Notes: generated by a model not told the origin, from the sequence alone. Positions 7,340 through 15,452 are shown, counted from the first letter of the stretch. The stretch: 22,803 nucleotides of DNA from Desulfotignum sp. (GCA_021737445.1 JAIPDY010000020.1:1-22803); one strand, 5' to 3'. A program made the numbers and translations.

Positions 7340-9690
7340 AAGTCAAAGGCGTGTAAAATTATATCTTCCATTTTATCGGTAAAAGAAAAACCCATCTGAT
7401 CCTGAATATGCCGGGGCACATCCTCCATGTCTTTTTGGTTCCATAAAGGAAGAACCACCGACCGGACACCGGCTCTGTGGGCGGCGATAATTTTTTCCTT
7501 GATTCCGCCCACAGGCAGCACCTCTCCTCTGAGTGTGATTTCACCGGTCATGGCCAGGCGGGGCCGGACCCTTTTACCGGTAACCAGCGAAACCAGGGCT
7601 GCCAGCATGGTTACGCCGGCAGAGGGACCATCCTTGGGTATGGCTCCTGCCGGCACATGGATATGGATATCATGGGTATCAAAAAAAGAGTCGTCCACAC
7701 CCAGTTTCCCTGCATGGGACCGGATAAAGCTCAAGGCAGTGGTGGCAGATTCCTTCATCACATCCCCCAGCTGGCCGGTGAGGGTCAATCCTTTTCCTCC
7801 TTTCATGGCAACCGCTTCAACAAACAGAATTTCTCCACCCACCGGGGTCCAGGCCAGACCCACCACCACCCCGGGGGTGTTAATTCGCAACGCCAGATCC
7901 GGCCTGTTCTGCACCGGTCCCAGATATTCGTGGAGATCCTCCTGGCGGATGACCAGATGGGTTTCCTGTGCTTCAGCGATTTTGGTGGCCACGCCCCGGC
8001 ACACGGTACCGATCTGACGTTCCAGGTTCCGCAGACCCGATTCTCTGGTGTATCCGGTGATAATCTTTTTTACAGCCCCGGGGGTGACCCGAATCTGTCC
8101 GGCATTAAGGCCATGGGCTTCCCTTTGCCTGGGAATCAGATACCGTGTGGCAATCTTGTGTTTTTCATCTTCGGTATATCCGTTGAGTTCCAGTACCTCC
8201 ATGCGGTCCCGCAGCGGAGGGGGGATGGTATGAAGCACATTGGCGGTAGTAAGAAATATGACATCAGAAAGATCAAAGGAGACATCCAGGTAATGATCGG
8301 TAAAGGAAAAATTCTGCTCCGGATCCAATACCTCCAGCAGGGCTGATGACGGATCCCCATGATAAGAGGAATCCACTTTGTCAATTTCATCCAGCATGAA
8401 CACCGGATTTTTTTTGCCTGCTTTCCGGATATTCTGGATGATCCGGCCGGGCAGAGCCCCCACATAGGTTCTGCGATGCCCCCGGATCTCGGCCTCATCC
8501 CGCACCCCTCCCAGGGATATGCGCACAAACTCCCTGCCCAGGGCCTTTGCAATGGACCGGCCCAGAGAGGTTTTCCCGGTACCGGGCGGACCGGCAAAAC
8601 ACAGAATAGGTCCTTTGGAATTTTTTTTAAGTTTTCGTACAGCCAGGTACTCAAGAATCCGTTTTTTGGGTTTTTCCAGCCCGTAATGGTCCTGATTCAA
8701 TATGCGCCGGGCTGATTTGATATCCAGCATATCCCGGGATGCTGATTTCCAGGGCAGGCTGGTCAACCAGTCCAGGTAGCTGGATGCCACCACATATTCC
8801 GAAGATGACGGATGCATGCGCGACAGACGATGCAACTCTCTTTCCGCCTCTTTGCGAGCTTCTTCCGGGAGCTGATTTTTTTCAATAAGTGCTCTGTATT
8901 CCCTGATTTCAACACTTTCGCCCTCTGTTTCCCCCAGCTCCTCCTTGATGGCCTTCAACTGCTGGCGAAGATAATATTCCCGCTGCTGTTTATCCATATC
9001 TTCCTTGACCTGATTCTGTATCCTGGACCCCATTTCCAGAATTTCCAGCTGATCATTGACCAGGCGGGTAACCTTTTTCAAACGCTGAGTCACATTGATC
9101 AGTTCCAGCACCTTCTGTTTTTCCCTGACCGGTGCGTTAATGGTGGATGCCACCATATCAGCCAGTACATTGGGTTCTTGCAGAGATTTGATCATATGGG
9201 CCATTTCACCCGGTAATCCAGGTGACAAACTGACAATTTTCTCATATTGTTCCGCAATATTAATCATGAGCGCCCGATTTTCCATGCTCTGATCCGCTTT
9301 TTTACAGTTCAGTACTTCAATCTTCGCCTGAAGGTAAGGCTTTCCCTGAAGAAACCTGGTTACCTTGAACCGGTTCAGGCCCTGAATAAGCAGCTGGGCT
9401 TTTTCATCTTCCATTTTTGACATTTTTAAAATCATGGCCACGGTACCGATGCGAAACAGATCATTTGCAGTATGCCTTGAATCCACGTCAGATCTTTTGG
9501 ACAGCAACAAACCCAGCATTCGACTGCCAGCCATGGCTTCATCAATAAGGTCAATTGATTCTTTCTGGATCAATACCAGAGGCAGCACCATTTTGGGAAA
9601 CAAATTGGTGTCAACAATGGGAAGTATGGGAATTTTGCCGGGGATATCGTTGGTTGATATGGTGGTGGAGGGATGTTGGATATCATCCAT
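7336..9690 (-). CDS. lon: ATP-dependent Lon protease
   Basis: 784 residues, typical for bacterial LonA. It degrades misfolded and regulatory proteins in the cytoplasm. The N-terminal substrate-recognition domain (about 20-215) starts with IPILPIVDTNLFPKMVLPL. A coiled linker (KEDMDKQQREYYLRQQLKAIKEELGE) leads to the AAA+ module: Walker A GPPGTGKTS (367-375), Walker B FMLDEIDKVD (431-440) and the sensor region TTANVLHTIP. The C-terminal protease domain has the catalytic Ser690 in PKDGPSAGVTM and Lys733 in VGGIKEK, 43 residues later as in E. coli Lon. AAAGGAA precedes the ATG. It lies 29 bases downstream of hsp20 and overlaps rlpA by four bases, so chaperone and protease are probably co-transcribed. 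Confidence 0.97.
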   Translation of the reverse strand: MDDIQHPSTTISTNDIPGKIPILPIVDTNLFPKMVLPLVLIQKESIDLIDEAMAGSRMLGLLLSKRSDVDSRHTANDLFRIGTVAMILKMSKMEDEKAQLLIQGLNRFKVTRFLQGKPYLQAKIEVLNCKKADQSMENRALMINIAEQYEKIVSLSPGLPGEMAHMIKSLQEPNVLADMVASTINAPVREKQKVLELINVTQRLKKVTRLVNDQLEILEMGSRIQNQVKEDMDKQQREYYLRQQLKAIKEELGETEGESVEIREYRALIEKNQLPEEARKEAERELHRLSRMHPSSSEYVVASSYLDWLTSLPWKSASRDMLDIKSARRILNQDHYGLEKPKKRILEYLAVRKLKKNSKGPILCFAGPPGTGKTSLGRSIAKALGREFVRISLGGVRDEAEIRGHRRTYVGALPGRIIQNIRKAGKKNPVFMLDEIDKVDSSYHGDPSSALLEVLDPEQNFSFTDHYLDVSFDLSDVIFLTTANVLHTIPPPLRDRMEVLELNGYTEDEKHKIATRYLIPRQREAHGLNAGQIRVTPGAVKKIITGYTRESGLRNLERQIGTVCRGVATKIAEAQETHLVIRQEDLHEYLGPVQNRPDLALRINTPGVVVGLAWTPVGGEILFVEAVAMKGGKGLTLTGQLGDVMKESATTALSFIRSHAGKLGVDDSFFDTHDIHIHVPAGAIPKDGPSAGVTMLAALVSLVTGKRVRPRLAMTGEITLRGEVLPVGGIKEKIIAAHRAGVRSVVLPLWNQKDMEDVPRHIQDQMGFSFTDKMEDIILHAFDL

Positions 9691-9719
9691 TTGTATTCCT
9701 TTGTTTGTGAACCCGCTGA

Positions 9720-10172
9720 CTAAATAAAATCCATGGACAGATCATGTGCCTGTTTGATATTTTTCGCAAATAATTTGCCAAGGGTCAACTGGAGAAAACC
9801 GTTGTTAAAAACGGCAGACACCTTTTCCACATCAATCACGCTGGGAAGGTATAATACCCGCTCAAACTGACCGAACTGAATTTCGGCCAGCCGGTAGGTG
9901 GCAGTGGGATCAGGCTGGCTGGGTTTTCTGTTTCCGGAAATCTTAACCGCCTTGTTATTGACCTCAATCACGATATCTTCTTTTTTGACTCCTGCGATCT
10001 CCGCCTGGATGATAATCTGATTTTGTGTTTCAAAAATATCCATCTGGGGTTTCCAGATCCGCTTTGAAAAACAGAACATCGGATTAACTGATTGAAACAT
10101 CTCTTCAAAGGATTTTTCTTCAGTGTCGTATGAATCAAGATTGTTGCCGAAACGGATTTCTATATGTTCCAT
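9720..10172 (-). CDS. Small heat-shock protein, Hsp20/alpha-crystallin family
   Basis: 150 residues. The alpha-crystallin domain runs from about residue 42 to 140: KPQMDIFETQNQIIIQAEIAGVKKEDIVIEV, then the beta strands NKAVKISGNRK and a loop ending FERVLYLPSVIDVEKVSAVFNNGFLQLTL, where GxLxL-type spacing is present as GFLQLTLGK. Such proteins form oligomers that hold unfolding clients without using ATP. The C-terminal tail (AKNIKQAHDLSMDFI) lacks a clear I-x-I/V anchor motif. AGGAG lies seven bases before the ATG. It is the first gene of the hsp20-lon-rlpA-gmhB-recD2 run. Confidence 0.92.
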   Translation of the reverse strand: MEHIEIRFGNNLDSYDTEEKSFEEMFQSVNPMFCFSKRIWKPQMDIFETQNQIIIQAEIAGVKKEDIVIEVNNKAVKISGNRKPSQPDPTATYRLAEIQFGQFERVLYLPSVIDVEKVSAVFNNGFLQLTLGKLFAKNIKQAHDLSMDFI

Positions 10173-10182
10173 AAAAAACTCC

Positions 10183-10211
10183 TGACGATGGTGTTCATAT
10201 GACCATCGTCA
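10183..10211 (-). promoter_or_regulatory. Perfect 10-bp inverted repeat (9-base spacer) at the hsp20 transcription start
   Basis: TGACGATGGT (10183-10192) and ACCATCGTCA (10202-10211) are perfect complements with a nine-base spacer. The arrangement resembles the CIRCE operator of HrcA (nine-base arms, nine-base spacer), but the sequence is different. It begins next to the predicted -10 box and ends at the hsp20 ribosome binding site, so the predicted start point falls within it. A repressor operator is the most natural reading; a 5'-leader RNA hairpin is possible if transcription starts further upstream. Confidence 0.6.
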
Positions 10212-10240
10212 AAAATAGCATCCAGCCTTGAAATTGTAAA
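10212..10240 (-). promoter_or_regulatory. Sigma70-type promoter for hsp20-lon operon
   Basis: Minus strand TTTACA (10240-10235) and TATTTT (10217-10212) are exactly 17 bases apart, a good vegetative-type promoter. The start would be near 10205, about 33 bases before the hsp20 ATG. No convincing sigma32-type -35/-10 pair with normal spacing was seen here, so heat control, if present, probably acts through the adjoining inverted repeat. Confidence 0.6.
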
Positions 10241-10307
10241 GCGCAATAAAAAATATTCCGCTGTCATGGACTTGAAATCTCGTCCCATGGATGGTAATTG
10301 AAAAATC

Positions 10308-10439
10308 ATGATCTTATCATCACAGCAGGCCGTGCCGTGCATCGGCACATCCAAAGATATCGGCAGGGCCATTACCCCGGCCAGGGAACCCGACATGCCT
10401 GCGGGCCAGGTTATCGGGGTGAACGGCGGATTGATATAA
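10308..10439 (+). pseudogene. Probable remnant of a short-chain dehydrogenase (SDR), internally deleted
   Basis: A 43-codon frame, ATG 10308 to TAA 10437-10439. Its first half contains CIGTSKDIGRAI, which lines up with the N-terminal nucleotide-binding motif of SDR enzymes (V-T-G-A-S-x-G-I-G-R-A-I). Its last part reads MPAGQVIGVNGGLI followed by stop, which matches the typical SDR/FabG C-terminus (TGQVIGVNGG). About 200 residues that should lie between the two, including the catalytic Ser-Tyr-Lys, are missing, and the join is in frame. The remnant ends five bases before lnt. The resemblance is read by eye; chance similarity is possible but the two motifs occur in the right order and at the right ends. 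Confidence 0.5.
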
Positions 10440-10444
10440 TTTTC

Positions 10445-12010
10445 ATGCACGTCCTGTCTCTCTATTTTCCGGCACTGGTCAGCGGCCTTCTGATGACCCT
10501 GTGCTTTCCAGATCCAGGTGTGCATTATCTGGCGTTTGTGGCCCTTTGCCCATTGATCATCTCCCTGGAACACATGACTGTCCGCCAGTCTTTTCTGGCT
10601 GGATTTACCGCAGGATTTGTCCATTTCACCACCCTGATCTACTGGATCGTTCCCACCCTGTCCACCTTTGGCGGCCTTCACATACTGCTGTCTGTCTGTA
10701 CTTTGACCCTGCTTTGTCTTTACCTGTCCCTGTACCCGGCCCTGTTTGCCTGTGCTCTCAAAAAATTGGCCTTTTCCCCTGCCATGATGCCCCTGGCAGG
10801 GGCCTGCATCTGGACCGGGCTCGAATTTGTGCGCACCCACCTGTTCACAGGGTTTCCCTGGGGAGTCCTGGGGTACAGCCAGTATGCCGACCATTTTTTG
10901 ATCCAGATGGCAGATGTGACAGGGGTGCTGGGCATTTCCTTTGTACTTGTTTTGTGCAACACCTTGATCAGTACCGTATGGATCCAGATCACAGCCGGCA
11001 GCAGCCTTATGGGCAGACACCTTTTTTTGCGCATTTACCTGTGTGTGTCCTACACTTTTTTTATTCTGGCCGCAGCCTATGTTTACGGCATCCTGCGCAT
11101 CCCCCGGGTAGCGCAGCAGATGGCAGCAGCACCCAAACCTGTATTTGCCGTTGTACAGGGAAACATCCGCCAGGATCAGAAATGGAGCCAGCCCTTCCGT
11201 CGGGCCACCATTGAAAAATACGGCAATATGTCCCTGGAGGCGGCCCGGTTAAAACCGGATCTGATCATCTGGCCTGAAACCGCGCTGCCTTTTTATTACG
11301 GCCATGATCTGGATCTTTCCAACCGGGTGGACCGATATGTCCGCCGGGCCAAAACCCATTTTCTCATGGGAAGCCCGGCTGTGGATACCTCCGGCGACCC
11401 TGTCCGATATTTTAACCGGGTGCTCATGCTCAACCAGCTTTCCGTGCCGGTGGGTATTTATGACAAAACACACCTGGTACCGTTTGGTGAATATGTTCCT
11501 TTCCAGAATCTTTTGTTTTTTATAGAAAAACTCACAGAAGAGGCAGGAAATTTTTCCAGAGGGGAGACAGGGTTTGTCCCTCTTGTATTTAAAGACCACA
11601 AAACCGGGGTACTGGTCTGTTTTGAAATCCTGTTTCCCTCCATTTCCCGACAGTTTGTCAAAAACGGGGCAGACATTCTCACCACAATAACCAACGATGC
11701 CTGGTTCGGCAGAACATCGGCCCCTGCCCAGCATTTTTCCATAGCTGTCCTCAGGGCGGTGGAAAACCGCAGAAGCGTTATCAGGGCCGCCAATACCGGC
11801 ATATCCGGATTTATAGATCCCTTAGGACAGGTGTCGGGCGCAACACAATTGTTCACCGATGCTGTGGATGTCCGGTCCCTGCCGGCCCTCACTTTTTTTT
11901 CTTTTTATACCCGGCATGGAGATCTGCTGGCATTTGCCTGCCTTATTGCAATGGGCATCGGTTTTGTGGTAAAAGAAAAAGAATATATCAAGAGGAGATT
12001 TTTACCATGA
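10445..12010 (+). CDS. lnt: Apolipoprotein N-acyltransferase
   Basis: 521 residues from the ATG at 10445. The frame is open for another 49 codons upstream, but that sequence is polar, coincides with the SDR remnant in another frame, and does not look like Lnt. The protein adds the third acyl chain to the N-terminal cysteine of lipoproteins in the inner membrane. The N-terminal half is a run of membrane helices (YFPALVSGLLMTLCFP; FTTLIYWIVPTL; GFPWGVLGYSQY). The C-terminal nitrilase-like domain has the Glu of WPETALPFYY, the Lys of DKTHLVPFGEYVPF and the Cys of VCFEILFP, the Lnt catalytic triad. The stop overlaps the prfB start (ATGA). The ribosome binding site is weak (GGCGGA, 14 bases away). 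Confidence 0.94.
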   Translation: MHVLSLYFPALVSGLLMTLCFPDPGVHYLAFVALCPLIISLEHMTVRQSFLAGFTAGFVHFTTLIYWIVPTLSTFGGLHILLSVCTLTLLCLYLSLYPALFACALKKLAFSPAMMPLAGACIWTGLEFVRTHLFTGFPWGVLGYSQYADHFLIQMADVTGVLGISFVLVLCNTLISTVWIQITAGSSLMGRHLFLRIYLCVSYTFFILAAAYVYGILRIPRVAQQMAAAPKPVFAVVQGNIRQDQKWSQPFRRATIEKYGNMSLEAARLKPDLIIWPETALPFYYGHDLDLSNRVDRYVRRAKTHFLMGSPAVDTSGDPVRYFNRVLMLNQLSVPVGIYDKTHLVPFGEYVPFQNLLFFIEKLTEEAGNFSRGETGFVPLVFKDHKTGVLVCFEILFPSISRQFVKNGADILTTITNDAWFGRTSAPAQHFSIAVLRAVENRRSVIRAANTGISGFIDPLGQVSGATQLFTDAVDVRSLPALTFFSFYTRHGDLLAFACLIAMGIGFVVKEKEYIKRRFLP

Positions 12011-13096
12011 ATACAGACCTGAAACAGACCATATCATCCCTTACTGCCAAAGCCGACCGCCTCAAGGAGTATCTTTGACCTGCCGGTAAAACAAAGGCGC
12101 CTTAAGGAGCTGGAACATTTCTCTGCCAGGCCCGACTTCTGGGATGATCCGGAAAAAGCCACCCAGATGCTCAAAGAACAGACCGCCTTGGCCAACCTTC
12201 TGGATACCTGCAAAAGCATCTGCGCCGACCTTGAAGATGCCCAGATGCTTTTGGAAATGGCCCATGAAGAAGGGGACAAGGAAAGCGAAGCAGACATAGA
12301 CCGGCAGCTGACAGGCATTGCAAAACGCATCAAGAAGTTTTCTCTGGACATCACCCTGGACCATGAAGATGATGCCAGGGATGCCCTGGTTTCCATCAAT
12401 GCCGGGGCCGGCGGAACCGATTCCCAGGACTGGGCGGAAATGCTGTTCAGGATGTATACCCGGTGGATCGGCAAAAAAGGGTATAAACTGACCATCATTG
12501 ATATGCAGCCGGGTGATGAAGCCGGCATCAAAGGGACCACCTTTAAAGTGGCCGGCCACAACTGCTTCGGATTCATGAAGGTGGAATCTGGGGTCCACCG
12601 CCTGGTGCGCATATCCCCTTTCAATGCCAACGGCAAGCGCCACACCTCATTTGCCTCTGTGTTTGTCTACCCGGATATCCAGGATGATATCCATATCGAG
12701 ATCGATGACAAAGACCTGCGCATCGATGTGTTCCGGGCCTCCGGGGCCGGGGGCCAGCATGTGAACAAGACCAGTTCTGCTGTGCGTATCACCCATATGC
12801 CCACCGGCATCGTGGTCCAGTGCCAGCAGGAACCCTCCCAGCACAGGAACAAGGAGATCGCCATGAAGGTGCTCAAATCAAGGCTCTATCAGCTGGAAAA
12901 ACAAAAGCAGGACCAAAAGATGCAGTCCCTGCATGACGGCAAGGATGAGATTGCCTGGGGCAGCCAGATCCGGTCCTATGTGCTGCATCCCTACCGCATG
13001 ATCAAGGACCACCGCACAGATCAGGAGATCGGAGATGTGGACCGGGTGCTTGACGGGGACCTGGATCCGTTTATCGAAGGGGTGCTGTTGTCCTGA
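12007..13096 (+). CDS. prfB: Peptide chain release factor 2, with programmed +1 frameshift
   Basis: The product is read as 12007-12075 joined to 12077-13096, giving 362 residues. The first 23 codons end in CTT followed by an in-frame TGA (12076-12078). A Shine-Dalgarno-like AAGGAG (12064-12069) precedes the shift site CTT TGA C with the classic spacing. Slipping forward one base continues as DLPVKQRRLKELEHFSARPDFWDD, standard RF2 sequence. RF2 reads UGA and UAA; scarcity of RF2 lets the ribosome shift and make more RF2. The specificity motif SPF is in LVRISPFNANGKRHTSFA, and the peptidyl-hydrolysis motif is GAGGQHVNKTSSAVR. The start overlaps the lnt stop, and an HD-domain gene follows after two bases. 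Confidence 0.97.
12064..12079 (+). promoter_or_regulatory. RF2 programmed +1 frameshift site
   Basis: AAGGAG (12064-12069), three bases TAT, then CTTTGAC (12073-12079). The internal Shine-Dalgarno element, slippery CTT and slow TGA stop followed by C match the known prfB autoregulatory site. A base-level reading of the joined frame recovers normal RF2 protein, which supports function. Confidence 0.95.
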
Positions 13097-13098
13097 CC

Positions 13099-13647
13099 AT
13101 GGATCCTTTGCAGGTCATTGAAAAATTTTATCCGCCAGGTTCAGACACCCATACCATCCTGGTGAACCACAGCCTTCAGGTGGCAAAAAAAAGCCTGGAA
13201 ATTGCCCGAAACCTGGCACATCTTAACCTGGATCTGGACTTCATTGAACAGGCAGCCATGCTCCATGATATCGGTATCTTCATGACCACATCCCCTGGCA
13301 TCGGCTGCACAGGGGATGCCCCCTACATCTGCCACGGGTATCTGGGCAGACAACTGCTGGACAAAGAAGGGCTGGCTCCAGCCCTTGGCCTGGTGGCTGA
13401 ACGCCACACCGGGGCCGGCATCTGCCTTGATACCATCATTGGCCGCAACCTGCCCCTTCCCCGGCGGGACATGGTGCCCAAGACCCTGGAAGAAAAAATC
13501 ATCTGCTGTGCAGACAAGTTTTTTTCCAAATCTCCGGAAAGCTGCCACCAGAAGCGCACGGTATTGGATATCATTGCAGAACTCACCGCCATTAATTCGG
13601 CACATGCCCGCAGGTTTGCCCGGTGGGCCGCAGCTTTCAGGTTGTGA
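13099..13647 (+). CDS. HD-domain (HDIG) phosphohydrolase-like protein
   Basis: 182 residues. The metal-binding HD signature is visible in order: His24 (LVNHSLQVAKKSLEIA), His56-Asp57 (AAMLHDIGI), His79 (ICHGYLG), His103 (ERHTGAG) and Asp139 (CCADKFFS). This is the HDIG class of small cytoplasmic hydrolases acting on phosphoester bonds, often of nucleotides; the substrate is not determined. It starts two bases after the prfB stop and is probably translated with it, making it the third gene of lnt-prfB-HD. It ends eight bases from the convergent ATPase gene, leaving no room for a terminator. Not HD-GYP; RelA/SpoT-type synthetase parts are absent. Confidence 0.85.
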   Translation: MDPLQVIEKFYPPGSDTHTILVNHSLQVAKKSLEIARNLAHLNLDLDFIEQAAMLHDIGIFMTTSPGIGCTGDAPYICHGYLGRQLLDKEGLAPALGLVAERHTGAGICLDTIIGRNLPLPRRDMVPKTLEEKIICCADKFFSKSPESCHQKRTVLDIIAELTAINSAHARRFARWAAAFRL

Positions 13648-13655
13648 CCAGACAG

Positions 13656-14387
13656 CTACAATATCTGTTTTAAAAAGAGCTTGGTCCGGTCATGGGTGGG
13701 GTTTTTGTAAAATTTTTCCGGGGTGCCTTCTTCTACAATCATGCCCTCGTCCATGAAAATAACCCGGTCCGCCACCTCCCTGGCAAATCCCATTTCATGG
13801 GTGACGCACACCATGGTCATCCCCTCTTTTGCCAGGGTTTTCATCACTTCCAGCACCTCTCCTATCATCTCCGGATCCAAAGCTGATGTGGGTTCATCAA
13901 ACAGCATGATCTTGGGATCCATTGCCAGGGCCCTGGCAATGGCCACCCGCTGCTGCTGGCCCCCGGACAGATTGGACGGCCAGGCCTTGGCTTTGGCGGA
14001 GATACCCACCTTTTCCAGAAGCATCCTGGTTTTTTCCTCCCGCTCCTTTTTGGGCCTTTTTCTCACCAGTTTTTGGGCCAGGTTCACATTGCCCTGCACT
14101 GTCAGGTGGGGATAGAGGTTGAAGGACTGGAAAACCATGCCCATTTCCGCCCGGACTGTGTTGATATTGGTTTTGGGATCAAAAATATCCACACCGTCCA
14201 CCAGGATCTGTCCGCGCTCTGCGGTTTCCAGGCGGTTCAGACACCGCAGGAATGTACTTTTTCCTGAACCGGACGGACCGATGACCACCACCACCTCACC
14301 AGCCTTGATTTTATTGGAGACATCCACCAGGGCCTTGACCTCATGGGGAACATAAAATGTCTTGTAAATACTGATAACATCTATCAT
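13656..14387 (-). CDS. Polar amino acid ABC transporter, ATP-binding protein (GlnQ/HisP type)
   Basis: 243 residues from the ATG at 14387. An open frame extends 29 codons upstream but lies inside the permease gene; the chosen ATG overlaps the permease stop as ATGA and has AGGAGG before it. The ABC signatures are complete: Walker A GPSGSGKST (37-45), Q-loop FQSFNLYPHLTV, signature LSGGQQQR, Walker B IMLFDEPTSALDPEM and the switch His in CVTHEMGFA. The SALDPEMIGEVLEVM sequence is characteristic of the glutamine/histidine/polar amino acid importer group (PAAT). It powers the permease and binding protein encoded just upstream. Exact substrate not determined. Confidence 0.93.
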   Translation of the reverse strand: MIDVISIYKTFYVPHEVKALVDVSNKIKAGEVVVVIGPSGSGKSTFLRCLNRLETAERGQILVDGVDIFDPKTNINTVRAEMGMVFQSFNLYPHLTVQGNVNLAQKLVRKRPKKEREEKTRMLLEKVGISAKAKAWPSNLSGGQQQRVAIARALAMDPKIMLFDEPTSALDPEMIGEVLEVMKTLAKEGMTMVCVTHEMGFAREVADRVIFMDEGMIVEEGTPEKFYKNPTHDRTKLFLKQIL

Positions 14388-15400
14388 TTGGTGGCTGTCC
14401 TCCTTTCCAGATACTGGACACACATGGAAAGTGTAAAGGTCATGAGCAGATAGAGAATGGCACACAATATCCACAATTCAAAGGTTTGCAGACTTGTGGT
14501 AATCCCTTCCCGAGTGGCTTTGGTCAACTCTCTGATGGAAATCATGCCCAGCAGGGAGGAATCCTTTATCAGGTTGATGAACTGGCCTGCCAGGGGCGGC
14601 AGAATGGTTTTCAATGCCTGGGGAAGAACAATATGAAACATGCACTGAAAATAGGTCATGCCCGAAGACCTGGCCGCCTCCACCTGACCGGGATGAATGG
14701 CCTCGATGCCGGCTCTCACGATTTCCACCACATAGGCTCCGGTAAAAACCGACAACGCCATGATGCCGTACCATTCCGCATTAAGCCTGGGAATGCCGTT
14801 CATCATCAGGATTTTGTTCATGGTGGTTCCCAGTACAAAATAAAAAATCATGATCTGCACCAGGAGAGGAGATCCCCGGATAACTTCCACATAGGCCATG
14901 GCCGACCATTTGAGCACCGGGGTATTGGACACCCGTGCCACACCGCCGATGATCCCCAGCAGTATCCCGAAAAAAGTGGCAATAAACGAGATTTTCAGGG
15001 TCACCCACAGGCCTTTTGCCAGGATACCGGGCTGCCACCCCCCTTCATAACTGGCAATGATATCCCCGGGGCCCACCATATCCCCCTCGGTCCAGTCAAA
15101 AGTGCCTTCCGGGACAGTATATGTCCTTTTGCCGGCATCCGTAGTGACGGTAATGTCATATTTGTCCTTATTGGCTGCAATGGTGTCTATTTCCCCGAAT
15201 CCCTCTGCATAAAGCGTAACACTGGACTTGTACATGAAATATTTGGGGACCTTGAACCAGCGCCACTGATAATCCACAGCCACTGTAGCATAATAAACTG
15301 ACCCAATGACCATGAACAGGAGAACAAGAAAACCGCCAACAGACAGAAAATAGGCAAAGGGGTTGCTCAAGCGTTTGATGTTGGATATGTTTTGTTCCAT
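14384..15400 (-). CDS. Polar amino acid ABC transporter, permease, with extra N-terminal domain
   Basis: 338 residues, about 100 longer than usual HisM/GlnP permeases. A first membrane helix (about 15-38: FAYFLSVGGFLVLLFMVIGSVYYA) is followed by roughly 90 mostly polar, beta-rich residues (about 40-128) with few hydrophobic stretches, likely on the periplasmic side. The standard permease core then begins at GLWVTLKISFIATFFGILLG. It has the HisM-type ERGSPLL-like box (EVIRGSPLLVQIMIFYFVL), the EAA loop EAARSSGMTYFQCMFHIVLPQAL, and FINLIKDSSLLGMISIRELT. Stop and ATPase start overlap. The gene follows a terminator hairpin that separates it from the binding protein. Confidence 0.92.
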   Translation of the reverse strand: MEQNISNIKRLSNPFAYFLSVGGFLVLLFMVIGSVYYATVAVDYQWRWFKVPKYFMYKSSVTLYAEGFGEIDTIAANKDKYDITVTTDAGKRTYTVPEGTFDWTEGDMVGPGDIIASYEGGWQPGILAKGLWVTLKISFIATFFGILLGIIGGVARVSNTPVLKWSAMAYVEVIRGSPLLVQIMIFYFVLGTTMNKILMMNGIPRLNAEWYGIMALSVFTGAYVVEIVRAGIEAIHPGQVEAARSSGMTYFQCMFHIVLPQALKTILPPLAGQFINLIKDSSLLGMISIRELTKATREGITTSLQTFELWILCAILYLLMTFTLSMCVQYLERRTATK

Positions 15401-15414
15401 ATATTACAGACCTT

Positions 15415-15452
15415 AAAAAACGGGCCGGCAAAAGAAACCTTCTGCCGGCCCG
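15415..15452 (-). terminator. Rho-independent terminator or attenuator after the binding-protein gene
   Basis: Read on the minus strand, CGGGCCGGCA pairs with TGCCGGCCCG (15452-15443 with 15430-15421), a perfect 10-bp GC-rich stem with a 12-base loop, followed at once by six T residues (15420-15415). It lies between the binding protein and the permease, so it should lower expression of the membrane parts relative to the binding protein. Confidence 0.85.

Noticed and set aside
10271..10285. CTTGAA followed by CCCAT, resembling a heat-shock sigma32 promoter near hsp20
   Set aside because: The spacing is only seven bases instead of about 13-15, and it points away from hsp20.
10435..10440. Perfect TATAAT just before the lnt start
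   Set aside because: No -35 box lies at the right distance and the mRNA would begin at the start codon; probably chance within the SDR remnant.
10160..11020. 286-codon frame on the minus strand opposite the start of lnt
   Set aside because: It lies across lnt and the hsp20 promoter, has low-complexity composition (many Q, G, H, K) and no recognisable domain. The lnt reading carries a full catalytic triad.
14388..14474. 29-codon N-terminal extension of the ABC ATPase
   Set aside because: It overlaps the permease gene, and the family normally starts near MIDVxxIYKTF; AGGAGG supports the inner ATG.
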